A stretch of 64,000 nucleotides of DNA. Source: Struthidea cinerea. Lineage: Eukaryota > Chordata > Aves > Passeriformes > Corcoracidae. The notes beneath the pieces are model-generated. The model was given only the letters and a program-made list of their open reading frames with translations. It made no database searches and had not been told where the DNA came from. Position 1 is the stretch's first letter, and each line of letters opens with the position of its first letter. Of this stretch, positions 39,218 through 51,146 are shown piece by piece. The position numbers and the translations under genes are program-made. The stretch is from assembly GCA_013397865.1 (NCBI GenBank), contig VZTI01001288.1:836698-900697 (forward strand). Reading direction: 5' to 3'.

Positions 39218-41117
39218 GAAAAAGGAGAGGGAACAAGCATGGCCACCACGCAGCACCCGGGATCAGAGGGAGTGACATATGCGTGACCTGCCCTAGGGAC
39301 ATGCAGACCCAGAATCATTATGGGATGCCCCACTGGATCTTCCCATCCCTGCAGAAAAACTGCTATTGCACGGCAGAGAGCCGTGGGCACAAGGGTGACC
39401 AGAAACACACAGCGTGGACACGTTACTACTGATCTCCAACGTCCAGTGGTTGCACCCGTGAATATCCACGCATTACAAATGATTCGCTGTTTCTTCAAAA
39501 GATGTCTGTAAAACTTCACTGGCACACCAAAAATCCATCACTTCCCCTTGCATTGATGACAAACATCGGTACAGTCACTTTGGGGGGGGGTGGGGGGGTG
39601 ATAATGATTAAAATAAAAGATGAGTCAACCCCCAAAGTAATTCTGTCAACACATTAGCCCTTCATTTAGCAAGGAAAAAGACACTGCTGCACTTTCCTCT
39701 CCTCCAGGTGACAGCAAGCTAAGCAAGCACTGCCGACAGTGAATATATTGTCCAGACATGCAGCCAAGTAGAAGATGGGAGGAGGTAGGGCTTGCCTTTG
39801 GGTGGCAGAGCAGTAACAAAGCCTTGCCAGCAAAGTGCTTTAATGGGAATTTCTGTTTCCCTTGGGAAAGGCCTAATCATTTGATTGCCAAAAAAATATT
39901 TAAGGATTACTACCCAAAATAATTTCTTCTGCTACTGTACCATATGTTTGTGGCTCTAACCAGGCTAAAAAAAAAAATAATTACGTACTCATTACTGTAA
40001 GTATGGCCAGTTGCAACTGAAATATTAAGCTGTCAGACAATTCCCATTGCAGCCAGTGCCTTGCAATCCCCTGTTGGAGATGCTGCCTCTCATCACAGCT
40101 CGTGCAGCATGGGAGGCTGCTCCAGGACCACGTTTTGCCCAGGTGAATTATGGTGCACTGAAACACATCACACCCAAGTGTCATTTACACAGGAAATTCG
40201 ATTTAGGTTTAGGGGTACATATATTCCTTTTGGTTCAGTTCTCTACCTAACTGAAACCAAGAAGAGCTGATTAAATGCGCATAAAACCTCAGGCTGCTCC
40301 TAAGAGCCAGTTCTTTGGTGCAGCGAAATTCCCCCTGGTCCCCGTGGCAGCTGCTCCTCACCCTCTGGCCAGTGGGTGCAAAGAGGCTCTGTAAATCCCA
40401 AACCCACTGCCAAAACCACAGGCGCCACAAACAGCTGTAGGACTGATTCAACGACTGTAGGGAAGACAAAACCCCTGCCCACTGCCTTTACTCTGTGCTA
40501 AAACCCTGCAGTCGTGACTGCACCAAAAAGAGAGAACACTATTTATTTATCTATTTTGTCACCATTTATTATTTCGCTTTTGAAACTTCAGGACACCTTA
40601 AAAACTTAAGAATTAACTGCAGGAAATGGCTCCAGCTCTGAACGGCAGCTGACTTGCAGAATGGCTGAAGAGTTGAGTTCCCCCAATGGAACTGGGTACC
40701 TTGGCTTTTTTTTTCCCCCCTCCCTTTCTTTGTTTTTCATGGGCTAATTCAAGAGCAAAAGCTTTATGTTCCTGCCCATTTGTGCCTGGTGCTGCACTAA
40801 CACAGAGCGAAGTCCTTGCTCTTGACACTGCTGCTCAGGAGGGACATAAGAGCAAGTGGAGTTAAGATTCCACAGTAGGCAGCAGAACAAAGGAAAACCG
40901 GTATTTAGTGAGATGTAGTAGACACAAATGTTGGTTTTCAGAAAAGAAATAACAGGTTCTTTTACAGATGCACATGGAAATCTCCTCCCTGTAACAGATT
41001 TTTAGAAGGTGGTGCCGTAAAACATTGATTTGACATTGGGGTGGTATCCAAAGAGCTCCCACGACAGCAAGCTGCAAACCCAGGACTGTGTTCCTAGACT
41101 CCAAAGCAAAGGGCAGT
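39218..41117. other. unique non-coding sequence
   Basis: Contains a broken G-run (nine G, T, seven G) at 39582-39598, AT-rich sequence at 39880-40020 and a T/C-run near 40710-40725. No gene recognised. Confidence 0.5.
39582..39600. repeat. G-homopolymer tract
   Basis: Nine G, one T, seven G, then TG. Potentially G-quadruplex-forming and error-prone in sequencing. Confidence 0.85.
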
Positions 41118-41475
41118 GCTTCAAGGCGAGTCTATTTAGCCTGAAGAAGAGAAGCCTGAGAGGGGATGTTATCAGTGTGTATCAGTATCTGAAGGGGAGG
41201 GTGCTACAGGACAGAACCAGGCTCTGCTCCATGGTGCCAAGCCACGGGCAACAGGGAGAAACTGGAACACAGGGAATTCCACCTGAACAGGAGGGAGGAA
41301 TTCCTCTCTGTGAGGGTGACTGGAACAAGCTGCCCAGAGAGGTTGTGGAGTCTTCTTTCCTGAAGATATCCAATCCTGAGTGATGTGCCCTCAGGACCCT
41401 GCTTGAGCACAGAGTCAGACCAGATCACCTCCAGGGGGCCCCTCCAGCCTGAACCATTTCTGTGACTCCATGAAG
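41118..41475 (+). mobile_element. CR1 LINE 3' fragment, longest in window
   Basis: Starts within the TTTAGCCTGAAGAAGAGAAG segment and runs through GAGAGGGGATGTTATCA, the GTATCTGAAGGGGAGGGTG block, ACACAGGGAATTCCA, GAACAAGCTGCCCAGAGAGG, CAGACCAGATCACCTCCAG and a tail ending CCATTTCTGTGACTCCATGA. The layout is that of a CR1 with the CTCCAGGGG/CCTCCAGCC type of 3' end. It is 5'-truncated and heavily mutated. Confidence 0.92.
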
Positions 41476-43679
41476 ATGATTTCAATCGAGGTGATGGCAT
41501 TTTTCCCAAAGAACACCACACATGTTATTTCCTATCCCCCAAGAAAGGTCTGGGCTTTTTGTCAGCTGTTTTGTTTTATTTTTCCTTAAGAAAGCAGCCA
41601 GAAATGGTGATGTTATCTCTGGGTAGAGAAACACAAAGAGCTTGCATTCTGTTTCCAGCTGGATAATCTGCCAGGCCATCAATACCCACTAAAACATTTA
41701 AAACAATTTATATACTCTTTATACTCTCTAAAAAGGAAACAGCCTTTAAAAGCTGAGTTACACTCTATAATTACTCCAATTCCCTGCATCTGGCATTCAG
41801 AAGAACCCAAATTAAACACCACAGAGCACCTCAAGTGCATCCATGGAGCAATGAAGGTGGAATTAACTCCAAATTAAATGGGACATCTTTGGAGACTGTC
41901 ATACCACTTTTCAAAGCACACAGATTACAAATATTTATATTATTGCATGGATTAGTCCTCTTAGGGCAAGGTAAGTATTTTGAGAGTTTGCTTCAACACT
42001 TAATAACTTCACTTAGACTACAGAAATGCTTAAATTAGAAAATCCTGGAGCTAAACACCATAAATATGGGAGAAGTTCTAGGCTGGATCAGCTCCAAACT
42101 CTGCAAATTGGAGTTTAATCATTGATCTTCTGGTGAGCAAAGACTTTTCTTCCCTGCTGACAGAGCAAATGCAACCAGGAGAACACACACAGCCACTACT
42201 GCTCTGACCCACTGAACATCTCCGGCATAGTGAGATTAGGAGCTGTTGTTAAATTCAAAGTGTGTGACTAAGGGAAACTACAGAGAAATTCTTCTGGGGT
42301 TACTTCAGATGTGCTACATTGCACTGTAAAGGATTTAGGAAGGAGCTGCCGTGCTCTTTATCCTCAGTGCAATACAGCCAGAGACCCAAACACCCCACAA
42401 GTAGCAGATTTAAGATCTGAAAGCAGCACATCCAAGGTGGGTCACGCCAGACCCACACGCTGCCCCTCTGGTCAATTGATCTGTGTGGATGCAGAAGCCT
42501 TTTCCCAATAATCCACTGTCAGACACCCAGAAACGAGGAGGATTTCCTCCTACAGAAGTCAGATTTACAGGCCTAATAATTTAGCCCACGAGCTTAAAAT
42601 CGAACCGGGCTGATCCTAGTTCAAAGACGTGAACTCCACTCGCCGTGCAGCTGTATCACAACACCTGGGAAAAGCACAACTGCACCTAAGGAAGCAGGAC
42701 AGTCTCTTTGAAGGATGCACCCAGGAGCAAACCATGTCTTTGAGCTGGCAGGAAAGACAGGCGGGATGCAGAGAAGATTGCACCTGCTCCCCATCACTGA
42801 CCTACAGAAGAAACTGGGTGTTCAGGATCTGAGGCACGTGGCAAGTAAGCCACGAGCCACACAGATGCTTAGCAAAGGGCAATCCACTACCACCTTCACG
42901 GCATGCCCAGGGCTCTGCCTCCTTGTCACCTGTCAGAAGAGGACAGAGGTGAGAAAATGAGGATGGCAATTCACCCTGCTCCAGCCTGGAGTTGTGCCAC
43001 AGCTGGCAGCTGCTTCACCAAAAAGAGAAAGGAGTAATACATCACTGAGAAGACAGAAAGTCACACTTCTGCACCTGGGAGAAGTGCTGTGAGTCAGGTG
43101 AGTTGTACTGGAGCCACAGAGCAGCCTGGTCACAGCAACCTGCAGCACAGCCGAGTTCATCAGGTTTGCAAATGGTATTGATTTATCTGCACAGCGCTCT
43201 ATAAACGGCAATCCTGCTCCCCCCACAGAAACAGCAGCAGCTGAGATATTCTCAGAGGATAAATAGCTGAGAGGAACGATCTGGGGGATGAATTTACATT
43301 CAGCCAGTACAGGAATCTCATTCTAAGGGTCTGGAGTGCAATTACAGCATTTCTTCTTGATTCCCTCTCCCTTTGCAAGACGGTGGCAATTGTGTGTGGG
43401 TAACCAAAGCCATTACAACAAATTGGTTAATTTTAATGAACATCTAACAACACAGCACATTTGAGTGTGAGGGCAGTACACAGAAAGGGTTCAAGAGCTC
43501 AGGAGAACAACGTGGCTGCCCCTCTGCCACGCACTGCCAGGGCCTACAGCCAACAACAACACAAGCCAAAATGCGACTGCAGAGGTATCCTGGTCCTTAG
43601 CTGGGTGTCAGATTATTTCAGCTGATTTAAATGTCACTCTGCTACACGTACTTTAATATATTGTTTGCTGTAATGCACT
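41476..43679. other. unassigned non-coding sequence
   Basis: I recognise no gene. The segment 42620-43230 is compositionally different from its neighbours and ends with a GCGCTCTATAAACGG segment (43193-43207) that faintly recalls a SINE tail, but the rest does not follow. A pre-existing retroelement is possible. Confidence 0.4.
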
Positions 43680-45250
43680 GATGATAACATTTGTAATGAA
43701 AACAGCAGCAGCATCCAACTCCCGGGCTCATCTGCTCCTTTTCCATCTCCTCAGTGTACAGCCATGGAGGTTATTTTCCTGCATCTTTTTACATTTCCTT
43801 CTTTGTCTGTCCATAGGCTTATCTTGCTTTACCATAAATTGTGCAGCCTGCTTATCTGTCTGTGCTCTTAATCTATGGGATGGATCCCGAAGTATTATAG
43901 GTTGCTTACCTCCTCAGCTCCAACTCTTTGTTTCCCAGTCCTGTATCACCATATATAAATATTTTTTATCCTGCTGCAAATTCCCCTTGCCAGGTTATTA
44001 ACACAGGTAGCTTTTACAATTCCTTCTGTTGTCTCTATGCTGATAATTCTAAATTGCTTCAAGTCTTCCAAGGAAAATCCTAATCTCTGAAGTACAGACT
44101 AAAGACACCTGCCCTTCTCAGCTGCTCACAGAGGATCAGCCTCTAAATGCTCCCAGGTCTAAAGATGCTTCATCAAACTCCCAACACATTCTGACTCTCT
44201 TCTAGCTACTGACACAGGTCACTGAAAAGAATTCATTCAATACTGCATGTGATTGTGTAATTCTGAATGAATATTCAGTTACCCCAATTCAAACCAGCTT
44301 CCCATATTGAATCTTCTTTAGGCTCTTAGGGATTTTCTCCCATTCCAAAGTCAGATTTAAAAGATTTTTTTCTAGAGCCTGTTTATAAATGTATTCCCTA
44401 AGGGTCTCTGAAAATTTATCCATGCCTTCCCACACCTGAAACAATGCAATTCTACAGTTTCTTCAATCCAAGTCATTTACAATAATGCTATCTCTTAAGT
44501 TTTCCAATACAGATTTCAATACTTAAGGACTGTAATTTCTGGTGTGATTTCTCCCACTCCATCCTGCTTGCTTTCTTTTAAAAGCTTGGAAATTTACATG
44601 TGTTTCTTATGGCATACATCTCCCATTCCCCTGGCAACAAAGAGCCAAAGAATTATTGTTTTTTTATTTAGGCACTAAGCAATCAAACCAGTCCCACTCT
44701 GCAAAGAGTACATGCACATGTCTTTGTTGCATCAATGTAGTTACACGGTATTTCACTCTGGCCTTAGTTAGTAAATAACCTTTACAAGTTCTTGAAGCCC
44801 TGACATTTTACATTCAAGGATTTGACAAATGTCTTAATATTTCCATCTATCTTTTATTCACCTTCCCTTCAGTCTCCACATCTGCTTCCCACATCATATT
44901 TATTCCTCCTCTTTGCTTCATCATCTTCCTTATCAGTGTCTTTTATTCTTGATACATGCTTTATCTGTACTATGATTATTCTTATTTTTCCCATCTTCAT
45001 TTGCATAGAAGATATTTTAAACGGCTTTAAGCTACCTGATGGAATAAACTCAAAGCAGTTCAGTGTAAGACACTTTATGTCCAGTAGCTCTGAGCTTCTC
45101 TGTTATATTCATCACATCTCAGTCCTGTTCATCTACACTTCCAGGCTCTTTTCTAGGGAATTTACAACCAAAACAAAGACAAATAAGGATGTGTATCTTG
45201 TATTCACCCACCCAAAGCATTTACAGCCACTCATCGCCGCACATCTAAAT
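43680..45250 (-). mobile_element. candidate degraded retroelement interior (minus strand)
   Basis: The plus strand is strongly pyrimidine-rich; in the lines I counted, purines are only about 22-33%. The minus strand is therefore A/G-rich, as in many retroviral interiors. It shows several short coding-like open stretches rich in K, E, W and L, for example around 44300-44440 and 44880-45050, each broken by stops and frame changes. I could not match them to a known Gag, Pol or Env motif and see no flanking LTR. A pyrimidine-rich transcript or simple strand bias is the alternative. Confidence 0.3.
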
Positions 45251-45350
45251 GTCAATTGATTAAATTACGGCCAGCATCCTTTGGATACCCTCTCACCTCT
45301 CATCCAATTGTGTCCAGGCACTGTGGAAAATGAAAGGTCAGATGCTGCCC

Positions 45351-45449
45351 CTGATCTGTTTGCACAGCTCCAGGGGTGACCCATTCCCAGCCTGTCACCC
45401 TGTCCCGAGGGTGTTTTACAGCAGACAAAGTGAGCTGGACAAAGATCAG
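45351..45449. repeat. imperfect inverted repeat
   Basis: The left arm CTGATCTGTTTGCACAGCTC (45351-45370) is imperfectly complementary to GAGCTGGACAAAGATCAG (45432-45449), with a 60-base loop. The right arm continues into AATCGGGCCCC, recalling old palindromic amniote repeats whose ends read GATCAGAATCAGGCCC. It may be a very old MITE-like element. Confidence 0.35.
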
Positions 45450-46604
45450 AATCGGGCCCCACCCTCTCTGGGGATCCCTGGACCTGTGTAGGACCCCAAA
45501 CGCGAGGTGCAGGGTGTGTCACAGTCACCCCGATCCCATAGGGAGCCAGCGATGGCACTGAGACATCACAAACAAAAAAACCTCTCGCGGAGGGAGCCTC
45601 GAAACTACAGGTGGTGAAAACCAGGCAAACCTGAGATGGAAGTGGGAGGGAAGAAGGACAGAGGGGCCAAACGTGCACCCCAGCACACCAAAGGCCAGTT
45701 ACAGCTCATCATCTAGAGAGATGGCACACAGCACGCTTGAGGACACATTTCCTGCACAAAGGGGTTTTACATCTTTTTTTTTTTTACTCTCCACTGAGCT
45801 CCATCCTCTAAAACACCAGGTGAGCTCCAGGCTGAGCACACAGCTCACCAAGTGTCAGCACTCGTGTTCTCTCTGTGAGCTCCAGGTCAGCTCTCACCAG
45901 GCTGGCAGCAGAAACCATGTCCCCACCTGCAGCTTCCTTCTCAAGAGGCTTTTAGCCAAAGCTGGGGCCACTGGCCTGTGAATGCCACCAAGCCAATCAC
46001 CCACCTGTAGCACGCTGGCAGATGAAGAGGAAAATACTTCAAAAAATACAGCTGTTATGGGGGAATTGGGCATCATCAGCATCATTTTCCAGCTAACAGC
46101 TGAAGTGATGTCCTTGCTTCCCCAATAGATGCTGCCACAGCCCATCCATGTGCGCATAAATTAATTCATCAGGTTCAGAGGAGGTTTTTCATCACCACCT
46201 ACCCACACAAAACACATTGACTGAAAGATAGTCCTGCAAGGATGGAGCCAGAGAGCATCTCTGCTGCTGGATCCAGCCCAGCTAATATGGATTACGCTCA
46301 CCAGCCATCCAAACTGAATTCACGGATGCTTGTACATCTAAGGACCCTGAAAATAGGGTACTAAGTGGACTACAACGTGTCATTGAAGCCATGACTAATC
46401 TTCCAACTCGTAAAACCCAGAGGCTCTTAGTAGCCCCACGCAGGCAGGCCTGTCAAAATGTTTCCATATTGCCTGAAAAAAGTGTAATTGCCAAATAGCT
46501 TTTTTCCGGGGTGGAAATTCAGTATTAAAACCACGTATTACCCAAACACGGTTTCCAGAGGAACTGGGGGATTCTAATAGTCTAATGACTGTCTCCTAGA
46601 GTTC

Positions 46605-46720
46605 ATTTTTCACTTTTCAATAATTGGTTTTTCAGTTGCATTTGCATAGAGTAAAATTCCATAGCCCATTAAGTTAATCACAAGATGAAGCTAATAAGCA
46701 TGGACACGCAAAGACGTACC
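46605..46720. promoter_or_regulatory. candidate regulatory block with octamer motif
   Basis: Contains a perfect octamer ATTTGCAT (46640-46647), an AATAATTGG homeodomain-type site about 20 bases before it, and TTAAGTTAATCA after it. The spacing suits a POU/homeobox enhancer. This is inference from motifs only. Confidence 0.28.
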
Positions 46721-46878
46721 TAAGCCCAGATCAATTTTGGAAGCGGTGATTTGAAGTTGCAGCAGAACAACTGCTCCTCCAGCCTGCCAATTTGATAGGT
46801 AAAGGATGTGCTTTAAGGAATTGAAATTTTACACTGCTGAGAACAGCCCACAGTTAGTCAATGTAACTTCTTCTGAAG

Positions 46879-46909
46879 GAAAAAAAAAAAAAAGAAAAAA
46901 AAGAAAAAA
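46879..46909. repeat. A-rich simple repeat
   Basis: Poly-A interrupted by single G residues. It could be an old retroposon tail; no body is identifiable upstream. Confidence 0.8.
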
Positions 46910-49529
46910 ATCTAACAAGAAAAACACAACACACTTTGAGATGAGGATTTTAGTGACGGCTCAAGTGGTTTAACCTGCAGCTTTCCACTCTCCACCCTCC
47001 ACCCAACAGCCTCCCTGGTGCACCACGCCAAGTGCATTAAGGAATGATGCTCTCCATCTTCCAGCTCCACACAAGCACCACTCTTCAAGTGCTCTTACCC
47101 ACCACATTTCTGATTACCCACCCCGTGGAACTCTCCGTATCAGCAACACCTGTCTCCCAGCAGGGCTCATTCAGTCCTGGCTTGGATTCCCATTTTCCAG
47201 CCCCATCCCAGCCTCCAAGCGGCCACACACACGCACACAGAGCGCCACTTTATGTTTCAATCCAGCAGGCTCCAAAAGCTGCCTGCAGAGCGCAAGCAGG
47301 TTGTCCAACCCTGCCCAGGGGGCTGGAGCCACGTCCCCACCAGGCTCAGAAGGCACACGCCTCCCTGCCCTTGGAAACCGGGATCTTTCCATGGAAAGTC
47401 TCCACTTTGCAGAACGGTTCTGTGCCGCCAGCATCCCATCTGCCTGCCTGGAAGGCTTCACTCCATCCTGTTCTTCAAAAGCAGGGTTTTTGTTCTGCAA
47501 AGCCATGCCTGGGAAAAAAACCCAGCCTTTTCCTTCTCTCCCTTTTTTTTTAATACTGATGAGAATGGGAATTTTAAAAAAAAAAACAAAAAACAAAACA
47601 CACCCTTTCTCCCATGTGAAAAAGGGATTTCCATTTTCTGGCAAGGGCTATATGGAAGGACTCAAACAGAATAGATGATGTCAGAGCTTAAGAGCTTTCA
47701 GGATGATAGTTTTGTGGTGGCAGAGCTGCTCTCTTTTGAAGCTTAAGGATTGGAACAAAATTATGGGAACGTAGCCAGAGGCGGTTTGTTCAGTGTTGGC
47801 TTTAGAGGGGTGAGGGCTTGGCAAACAAAACAAAAATCACAGCTTTTTCCAACAATAACATATATATATTTGAAGGTGTTTTTATTTGGAGGTCTTGCTG
47901 TTTTTCTGGTGATCTGCTATTTAAAATACATAAAACAGCTGAAGAATGGAGGTGTTGTCTGGTGGAAGGTGCATTCCCTCTGCTGGGAGGAGCACCAACC
48001 ATTGATTCCAGCTCACTCTGCCTTTTCCTGGAGGTTCAGTGGGATTTGGCACAAATTTTCCCTTGCGTGCCACGGCCACTCTTTATTTCCCCGCAACTAT
48101 TCACATATGAAGCCTTAATTTTGTTGTTGTTTTTGTTAATCATGACATCATGGGTGGAAACAGGGCAAAGCAAGCAGCCCTGGAGGGAAATAAAAATCAA
48201 TCCAAGCTGCTCATTAAAAGGTAAACCGTCAATAATCTTTGTCAGGCCTTTTTATCTGGGGTTTTAGCACAGTGTGATCCCTAAGGCAGGATGTGGTATT
48301 GAGATTTAAGATGGCTCCGACTTTTCACATCTCCATCAGGAAGATTAACTCCTTCAACACAGGCTGAAATCACCCCCATTCTAATCAGCACATAAAAATG
48401 GCACAGGATTAAAAGGGATCATTTCGTAGCAGTTTTTTTTCCTGTATCTGTGCTGACAGGAAGGGGAAAATCAGCTTCTGAACTTGATTGAAATGGTGCC
48501 AGTCAGAAATAGCTCCACAGACAGAGCCTCCACAATGAAAACATGGACCAAAATCTGATAATTTTATTCCTCAAGCATTTATATTTATAAATTAAAAAAA
48601 AGAGATATCAAAGTGAACATGTGTGGGGTTTTCCTAACACTTCGATTTTTTTTCCATTAACAACTTTCTCTCTGATTTAGGCAAACACCAATGAAGTTTA
48701 TGTATCTAAATCCTTGGTAACAAGTCTTAAATTTTTTTCCCATCAATTTTCTGGGAACTGAGCCTCCAAAACACAACTTTGTTTTCAAAATTAGGATGAA
48801 CTCTTGTCAAATGATTAACATTGGGCTAATTACAGAGCCAATGATGGCTCATTTCAGAAGGAACAGTGTTATTCCTTCCTTTTTCCACGTAAAATAAGCT
48901 TCCCAAGGAAACAATTATTGCATCCTGGATCACAGTGCTCTAAGCAGACTGCCAGCTACCTTTGCCTGCATCATCTTCTCCATGGATTCACTGCACAGGA
49001 TAAAGCACCACTAAAAACCATGAGGGATTTGGGGTTTTTCCTCTACAAAAGCTTTACTTTGGGAATTTAGCAGGCAGCTTATGGAAAGGTATGACTAGAG
49101 CTCACACAGTTCAAGTCTAACCACTAGCTGGTGCTTCAACCAGGCACTTCCATATACAGAGTAACAACTACACCTGGATTCCACCTGCTCAGGACTTCTT
49201 GGAATAAACATCTCAGTGCACGTGAAAAAAAAACACCTTTACTACCTGAATAGCTCATCTGAATAGCAAAAACACTGGTTCAAGAGATGTTTTATATCCC
49301 TGCAAACTGGTTTGCTAATGGGATGACCCCAGGATGTTGGCTGTTTATGATGAAGCCATCCAGGATCACAGGGAAGAGTTTCTTTTCCCAAAATCCCACT
49401 AACTCAGCACAGTGACCCACCACGAAGGCAGCACAGCCACCTTCAAACCTCCTGCGGGTGCTGTGTGCCAGGAGAACACACTTAAGGCTTTTGTGCAAGT
49501 ACAGAACAAGTGACCAAAGAGTACCCCAC

Positions 49530-49791
49530 AAAGTAAGAGGGGATGGCTTCAAACAGAGGGCAGGGCTACATGGGATATTGGGAAAAAATTCTTCCCTGTG
49601 AGGTGGTGAGGCCCTGGCACAGGCTGCCCAGGGAAGTTGTGGATTTCCCCATCCCTGGACATGTCCAAGGCCAGGCTGGAGGGGGCTTGGAGCAACCTGG
49701 GACAGTGGAAGGTGTCCCTGCCCATGGCAGGGGGTGGAACTGGATGAGCTTTAAGGTCCCTTCCAACCCAACCCATTTGGGGATTCTATGA
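49530..49791 (+). mobile_element. CR1 LINE 3' end, well preserved
   Basis: About 260 bases in consensus order: GGATATTGGGAAAAAATTC, CTTCCCTGTGAGGTGGTGAG, GGCACAGGCTGCCCAGGGAA, CCATCCCTGGACATGTCC, the GGCTTGGAGCAACCTGGGA block, GTGTCCCTGCCCATGGCAGG, AACTGGATGAGCTTTAAGGT, CCCTTCCAACCCA and GATTCTATGA. It is the least diverged CR1 here, so it may be one of the younger insertions and useful as a phylogenetic marker. Confidence 0.95.
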
Positions 49792-50799
49792 AAGCCAGGT
49801 CCCCTTTCCCAGGGGCAGAGTGGGCCTGCCAAATACAGATGTGTCAGTCAAGCGTGATGATAGCACTGAATTTTCTGGGAACATCAAGGTCTTTGACAGG
49901 GGAAGTAGCAGGGGAAAGTAAAAACATTTCATTCTCAACTACGAAACACTTTTAGAAAAATAGAAGGAGCTGAGGCTTGTGCTTTATCATCGTCCTGCAG
50001 CCAGGTTCGCTTGTTTGATGCTTGAACTCCAGCAGCAAGGTAGGATTTAAAATAAAACCCATCATGAGCACGCAAGCTTGTGATAGAAAACCCTGGTTTT
50101 GCAATGTGGGTTTAAAGTGATCATACTAAAATGACGAAAAAAAAAATCCAAGCACAAAAAACCACAAGAGAAACGCAGCTTTACAAGAACAGTGGTGTAT
50201 TTATATACATCAGAGACCTCCGCTACGTGGAAAAAGCCAAGCCAAACAAAACAGTAAAATCAATCAACACTGAGGTGTGCGCTTGCCTTAATCAACCCTT
50301 TTTATTTTAGCTCATCAGTCTGAATAGAGAGCCAAAAGTGTGCTGAATTATTTAGCTTGTAACTACTGGATAACATACGAGGAAAATAATCTGCTGTATT
50401 TACAACACTGAATAGGTTCTGATTTTCCTCAATACTTTTCTTGGGATGCAAACGTTAAAAAAACAAATGCAAAGCTTGATAATGTTTTGTTTGGGACTGG
50501 AAAGGCCTAATTTAGAAAGGTGGGAAATGTAGTTGGGCTAGGGCCTGGCACACATCCAGAGGGATGGATGCCCAGCCCGGAGATGGGCACCATTGCTTAC
50601 CTGGGGGAACAAGAACAAAGTGAGAGGTATAGAAACAAGACTCTCCACAACAGCACGTGCCATGCCAGGCAAGTGAAAATGCTCAAAATTCCACCTCTCC
50701 TGAGCCCTGAAAAAGCCTATGTTTAAAAAAAAAAAAAAATGGGGACAGAAAAATGGGTTTCACTGTGGTACCTAAACACAAGTACTCAACATGACTTTT

Positions 50800-51146
50800 C
50801 ATAGAAACACAGAATCATTCAGGCTGGAAAAGCCCTTTAAGACCATCACGTCCATCTGTTCCCTTAGCACTGCCAAGGCCACCACTAACCCATGTCCCCA
50901 GGTGCTACATCCAAACATCTCTGAAATCCTTCTAGAGATGGGGACTCCACCACTGCCTTGGGCAGCCTGTGCCACTGCTGGCAACCCTTCCAGTGAAGAA
51001 ATTTTCCCTAATCTCCCACCTAAACCTCCTCTGCCACAAACTGGGGTTGTTTCCTCTTGCTCTGTCATTTGTTAAAGGTGAGAAGAGACCAACTCCCACC
51101 TAGCTCCACCCTCCTATGAGGGAGTTGCAGAGAGCAAGAAGGTTTT
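50800..51146 (-). mobile_element. CR1 LINE 3' fragment (about 350 bp)
   Basis: Read on the minus strand the 3' terminus is at 50800, with the tail CTGGAAAAGCC / AGACCATCACGTCCATC in plus orientation. Continuing right are ACTGCCAAGGCCACCACTAA, CCATGTCCCCAGGTGC, GGGACTCCACCACTGCC, the GGGCAGCCTGTGCCACTGC block, AATTTTCCCTAAT, CCTAAACCTCC and GAGTTGCAGAGAGCAAGAAG. This is the CR1 subfamily with a GGACTTGATG-type end, distinct from the neighbour at 49530. Confidence 0.93.

Larger units (their letters stand above)
45450..49529. other. non-coding stretch
   Basis: Contains A-rich low complexity at 46880-46908 and near 47576-47600. An AT-rich motif-dense segment lies at 46605-46720, and another enhancer-like segment at 48290-48420 with an AAGATGGCTCC YY1-like site. 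The overlapping frames at 47044-47678 on both strands have no domain and are rejected as genes. Confidence 0.45.

Noticed and set aside
41425..41450. CTCF-like CTCCAGGGGGCCCC site
   Set aside because: It lies in the normal 3' tail of a CR1 element, where this sequence is part of the consensus.
43120..43215. Possible SINE tail ending in GCGCTCTATAAACGG
   Set aside because: The upstream blocks of MIR or turtle-type SINEs are absent; a short tail-like match alone is not enough.
47044..47678. Overlapping 125-169-codon frames on both strands
   Set aside because: Four competing frames over the same bases with no domain, ending in A-rich low complexity; the pattern is that of chance frames.
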